A stretch of DNA of 54,745 nt, taken from NCBI GenBank assembly GCA_028577615.1, contig JAJSDU010000019.1, positions 1 through 54,745 of the forward strand, in the 5' to 3' direction. Positions 51,710 through 54,745 of this stretch are shown here, in pieces (within the stretch, counting starts at the first letter, position 1; the number at the start of each line of letters is the position of its first letter). The DNA is from Nitrosomonas sp. GTDB lineage: Bacteria > Pseudomonadota > Gammaproteobacteria > Burkholderiales > Nitrosomonadaceae. A model generated the notes under the pieces. That model was not told the DNA's origin. It worked only from the letters and a program-made list of their open reading frames with translations, and did not search any database. The translations under genes were made by a program, and so were the position numbers.

Positions 51710-53827
51710 TCACAATGGTATGACGCGAATCCGCAAACCGCCATAAACATTGAATGGCGCACCGGGCTCAAAATAGCGGCCAAAAGCGGCATTGATGCGT
51801 GTGTTGGCGTTGTAGCGCTCGTCGAACAGATTATTGATGCCGAAAAAAACCGATCCATCCAGCCAGCGGTAGCGCGTGCCCCAGCCGAACAGCAGTTGCC
51901 CCAGGTTATACGCATTATTTGTGTCAGTATTACTGTCATTGACATAAAAAGCACCGACGCGCTGGACATGAAGCTGGCTGAAGAAGCCGAGCGGATGCGT
52001 ATAGCGCAGCAAACCTTCCCAACGGTGTCTGGGAACGCCCGGAAAGGCATTGCCGTTCAGACTGACATCATTCACCGCATATTTTTCGAACTCAAAATCA
52101 GAAAGCGTGTAACTGATTTCGCCGCGCAATCCTTTCCATTCAGGTGTCGCCAGCCGGGTTTCCACGCCGAGACGGCTGGATTGGCCGCTGTTGCGGAAAA
52201 AAGCACGACCAGGAAATTCGGGCTGCTCAAATGGCAGAATCTCATTCCAGGTGTAAATGTAAAATAGTGTGGTTTCGTACTGAAAACCACGTGCAGCGCC
52301 ACGTAGACCCAATTCCTGACTCAATGAGGTTTGCGGACTCAGGTTGGGGTTAAAACCACCTTTGCCCGAGGGATTGTTGATCAATTCGGTGGTGGTGGGC
52401 GTTTCAAAAATCGATGCGACATTGGCATAAATCTGATGCCGATTGTTCAGGTGATAGACCACACCTGTTGTACCGCTGGCTTGTGACAGCGTTTTGCGTC
52501 CGGACTGATTGCCGTCATCGCGGTAATGATCTTTCACTTCAAAGAGAAACCAGTCCCAGCGACCACCGAGTACGAGATCGAGCTTGTCCCGCGCGCGCCA
52601 TTCGCTGCGAAAAAATGGTCCGATATTCTGTACGCGCTCGGCCTGATTCAACACCAAAGCGCCGCGTCTGCCCGAATCGTTGTTAAACCGCTGCCGATCG
52701 TCGTTCTGGATGCCGTAATCGACGCCGCTAATCAACCGGTTGGGGCGGTCGAACAGTCGGTGATCGTTGGTGTACTGCAACGAGACGCCGCCGACATGAC
52801 GATCAAACTGCACCTGTCCGCCGTCGAATAACGGTAGCCTGTTCTGAAAATCACGATGCAGCATATGCGCGGTGAAAGACAGTTCCTGACTGGCGGACGG
52901 TTTTGTGCGAAAGCGTATGCCGGCCTGTTCCTGGTCGATTTCCTCTCCGGCATTAAACTGCCGGTTACGCGTCGCTGCCTGACTTGGATCTGCGCGGACT
53001 TCCGCCAGCGTGAGTGCGCCGGGATCTCTTGCCTCGGGAGAATAAAACTTGCGGAACAGCAGCATCAGGTCGGAATCGTCGTTCACCTTGAAGTTCAGTT
53101 TGGCCTGGGTGAAATAATTTTCGACGGTGCTGTGGTCGCGCCAGCCATTTTGCTGTAAGTGCGAGCCAAACACCGTGTAATCAAAGCGTTCATGTCGTCC
53201 GCCGGCGAATAATTCGGACTTGAACAAACCATGCTGACCAAATACCTGCCGCGGCGACACAGCAAACCGTTCGCGCGGCGCTTCCAGCGTCGTCATGCCA
53301 ATCATGCCGCCGGAAGCATTGCCATATAACGAGGCCAGCGGACCGCGCACAATTTCCATATGTTCGATCATGCCCGGATCGATGGAATCAAGCTGAGTCT
53401 GGCCGTCCGGCAGCGTTTGCGGAATGTCGTCGACGCGCATCTGAATGCCGCGCACACCGAATGCCGAGCGCGCTCCGAAGCCGCGGATGGCGATGCGTAA
53501 ATCCTGGGTAAAGTTCGCCTGATTCTGAAAAAACACACCGGGTGTGTTGCGGGCGAATTCGTCGAGTGTGACGCCCGGTTGAAAATTCTGCTGCGGATAG
53601 CGGTCGAAGTGCGTTATTGCATTCGGAATTTCGCTGGTCTGTCGTCCTGCACGCGTTGCCGTGACGTTGATCGGGTTGAAGATAATGGTATCCTGCGCAC
53701 CCGGCGCCTGTCCGGCAGCCGGCAGCGTCGTCAGAATGAACGTGCATGTCAGAGCACTGCTCTGAAAAAGCAATGGAGTGATGAGCCTGAATAAACTATG
53801 CACACGATGAAGCTGGAAATTGAACAT
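51710..53827 (-). CDS. TonB-dependent outer-membrane receptor, YncD/PqqU-like
   Basis: 705 residues with a signal-like start (LFRLITPLLFQSSAL ... LPAAGQA). TonB-box region NPINVTATRAG, plug domain with FTQDLRIAIRGFGARSAFGV, RGIQMRVDDIPQTLPDGQTQ and MEIVRGPLASLYGNASGGMI, then a 22-strand-type barrel ending INNLFDERYNANTRIN... and terminal aromatic/leucine residue. The plug text is very close to E. coli YncD (RGFGSRSTYGIRG, DGIPATMPDGQ), now known as the PQQ receptor PqqU. Its neighbour is a PQQ-type dehydrogenase, which supports PQQ uptake. An upstream in-frame ATG at 53848 is possible. A TTTTAACAGC palindrome lies 60-80 bases upstream. Confidence 0.9.
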   Translation of the reverse strand: MFNFQLHRVHSLFRLITPLLFQSSALTCTFILTTLPAAGQAPGAQDTIIFNPINVTATRAGRQTSEIPNAITHFDRYPQQNFQPGVTLDEFARNTPGVFFQNQANFTQDLRIAIRGFGARSAFGVRGIQMRVDDIPQTLPDGQTQLDSIDPGMIEHMEIVRGPLASLYGNASGGMIGMTTLEAPRERFAVSPRQVFGQHGLFKSELFAGGRHERFDYTVFGSHLQQNGWRDHSTVENYFTQAKLNFKVNDDSDLMLLFRKFYSPEARDPGALTLAEVRADPSQAATRNRQFNAGEEIDQEQAGIRFRTKPSASQELSFTAHMLHRDFQNRLPLFDGGQVQFDRHVGGVSLQYTNDHRLFDRPNRLISGVDYGIQNDDRQRFNNDSGRRGALVLNQAERVQNIGPFFRSEWRARDKLDLVLGGRWDWFLFEVKDHYRDDGNQSGRKTLSQASGTTGVVYHLNNRHQIYANVASIFETPTTTELINNPSGKGGFNPNLSPQTSLSQELGLRGAARGFQYETTLFYIYTWNEILPFEQPEFPGRAFFRNSGQSSRLGVETRLATPEWKGLRGEISYTLSDFEFEKYAVNDVSLNGNAFPGVPRHRWEGLLRYTHPLGFFSQLHVQRVGAFYVNDSNTDTNNAYNLGQLLFGWGTRYRWLDGSVFFGINNLFDERYNANTRINAAFGRYFEPGAPFNVYGGLRIRVIPL

Positions 53828-53885
53828 GCCATGCAAGTGTATCATCAACAGGAATGGCGATGCAGCGGATTGCTGGTCGCACGTG

Positions 53886-53904
53886 TTTTAACAGCTTGTT
53901 AAAA
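53886..53904. repeat. TTTAACAG-type palindrome, copy 3
   Basis: TTTTAACAGCTTGTTAAAA: 8-bp arms around a 3-base centre, upstream of the TonB receptor gene. Confidence 0.6.
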
Positions 53905-54075
53905 GCAGACTATTTCAATTATGCTTATATTTTGTCATAACCGGTTGTGCGCGATCCGAATTGTTCTGGCGTGCGTGCCGTGCCGCATGATGGCGTGATT
54001 TAAGTCACAGTAACCCGGCGTGCCATCGTGCATAATGAAAAGCTGAATTAACCGGTCAATCACAACAGAATCCGC

Positions 54076-54745
54076 ATGGAAAAAGCCACGCAAAGCAACA
54101 GAGACAATAACCCATCATTCGGCTTGCTGTCGTGGATCAGCCAGCGAGGGTTCTGGCTGCTGTTTGTTTCTGCCACGCTGCTCGCGATTGCCGCGACCTG
54201 GCTTGCCGCGCAGCAAAAACCGCACCCGGATGCGTTCCGGGTGACCGCACCTTGGCATAGTTTTGCTGCCTGGTTCAGTTCCGACTTCTGGTTGTATCCT
54301 TATGAACGCAATGCGTTCAAGCGGCTGCCGGTGATTCGATCGGAGTTGAATGATGTGTTCGCCTTGGGCGAGCGGGTTTGGGCTGTTGGTGAAGACGGCC
54401 TGATTATTCACAGTCGCGATGGCGGTGTTACCTGGCAACAGCAGCGTGTGGGTTACTTGAAATCTCCAGAATCCCCGGAATTCATGAAATCTCTGTCACA
54501 TCCAGAACTTATGGGTTTCGGGAGAGGTGAAGGGGATTCTGTGGAATCAAGGCCACAACGGCAGCAAACAACAGTTCCAGAAATCGATCAGCAATTGGAA
54601 GGTAACGCGAAAGGTGAGTTATCAGATAGTGAAAAGCTATTCCGCAAGCAATTGCAAAGCATCTTTTTTGTAGGTGCGCAGCACGGTTGGGCGGTGGGAG
54701 AAGGCGGTACGATCCTGTCGACCGTTGATGGCGGGAAGAGCTGGC
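54076..54745 (+). CDS. YCF48/BNR-repeat protein, 3' end outside the window
   Basis: At least 223 residues, open to the window end. A short N-terminal cytoplasmic part, one membrane helix (FWLLFVSATLLAIAATWLAA, ~32-51), then beta-propeller repeats of the YCF48-like type: DVFALGERVWAVGEDGLIIH followed by SRDGGVTWQQ (~93-125), and after an acidic, proline/glutamine-rich insert (~130-195) a second repeat IFFVGAQHGWAVGEGGTILS, TVDGGKSW. Such proteins in bacteria are anchored propellers of unknown role, often beside RND-type exporters. ATG at 54076 is the first in frame. Confidence 0.8.
   Translation, partial: MEKATQSNRDNNPSFGLLSWISQRGFWLLFVSATLLAIAATWLAAQQKPHPDAFRVTAPWHSFAAWFSSDFWLYPYERNAFKRLPVIRSELNDVFALGERVWAVGEDGLIIHSRDGGVTWQQQRVGYLKSPESPEFMKSLSHPELMGFGRGEGDSVESRPQRQQTTVPEIDQQLEGNAKGELSDSEKLFRKQLQSIFFVGAQHGWAVGEGGTILSTVDGGKSW

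Overview
The window looks like chromosomal DNA of a beta-proteobacterial ammonia oxidiser close to Nitrosomonas. This is inferred from the mix of genes: a cso-type (alpha) carboxysome carbonic anhydrase, an exosortase-system marker protein, a di-haem cytochrome c peroxidase, a Tat-exported multicopper oxidase, bacterioferritin with its ferredoxin, and many decayed insertion sequences. No 16S or amo gene is present, so the genus is an inference. Most genes are ordinary and intact. The spaces between them are rich in broken mobile elements: a RAYT transposase, an IS5-like relic, two IS3-like relics and a MITE-like element.

Layout. 0-3.4 kb: a STAS/GHKL ATPase, a RAYT relic, then a lipid kinase and phosphoesterase that overlap by 4 bases. 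3.5-7.0 kb: tRNA-Leu(TAA), a TIGR04073 exosortase-associated protein, a class II aldolase with MtnA-like isomerase (5-deoxypentose/methylthioribose salvage), and a PH-domain membrane protein. 7-12.4 kb: an IS3 relic, a small membrane protein, a striking array of 11-bp repeats, serine acetyltransferase, an FbpC-type ATPase, an SMR exporter and an AbgT transporter. 12.6-17.5 kb: a Gld-type ABC system (GldA, fused GldF-GldG, DUF4340). 17.7-23.8 kb: catalase, IS5 relic, flgN/flgM with a sigma-28 promoter, an intact csoSCA preceded only by the last codons of csoS2, an IS3 relic, tRNA-Phe and tRNA-Arg. 24-31.4 kb: aroC, hemF, di-haem peroxidase, small envelope proteins, msrB.

31.5-38 kb is a leftward set of genes: DUF3293, YiiX-like hydrolase, glutathione transferase-like protein, an atypical cytochrome P450, a DyP-type peroxidase and two related unknown proteins. 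The P450 lacks the usual acidic residue of its oxygen-activation motif, which suggests a peroxide-using oxidation pathway. 38.5-41.5 kb pairs a Tat-exported multicopper oxidase with a Tat-exported PLP decarboxylase. 41.6-46.5 kb is a sulfide/persulfide module: persulfide dioxygenase-like hydrolase, divergent from two YeeE-type transporters, a BigR-like repressor, a DUF442-SQR fusion and a TauE/SafE permease. 46.5-49.2 kb holds manC and wecB. 49.3-50.3 kb is a Fur-box-preceded bfd-bfr pair. 50.4-53.9 kb joins a PQQ-type sugar dehydrogenase with a YncD/PqqU-like TonB receptor. The window ends inside a YCF48-like repeat protein.

The points most worth a second look are the relic carboxysome locus, the P450/DyP cluster with its two unknown paralogues, the exported decarboxylase-oxidase pair, and two families of unexplained DNA motifs: 11-bp phased TTCACAAA repeats at three places, and TTTAACAG-type palindromes at three places.
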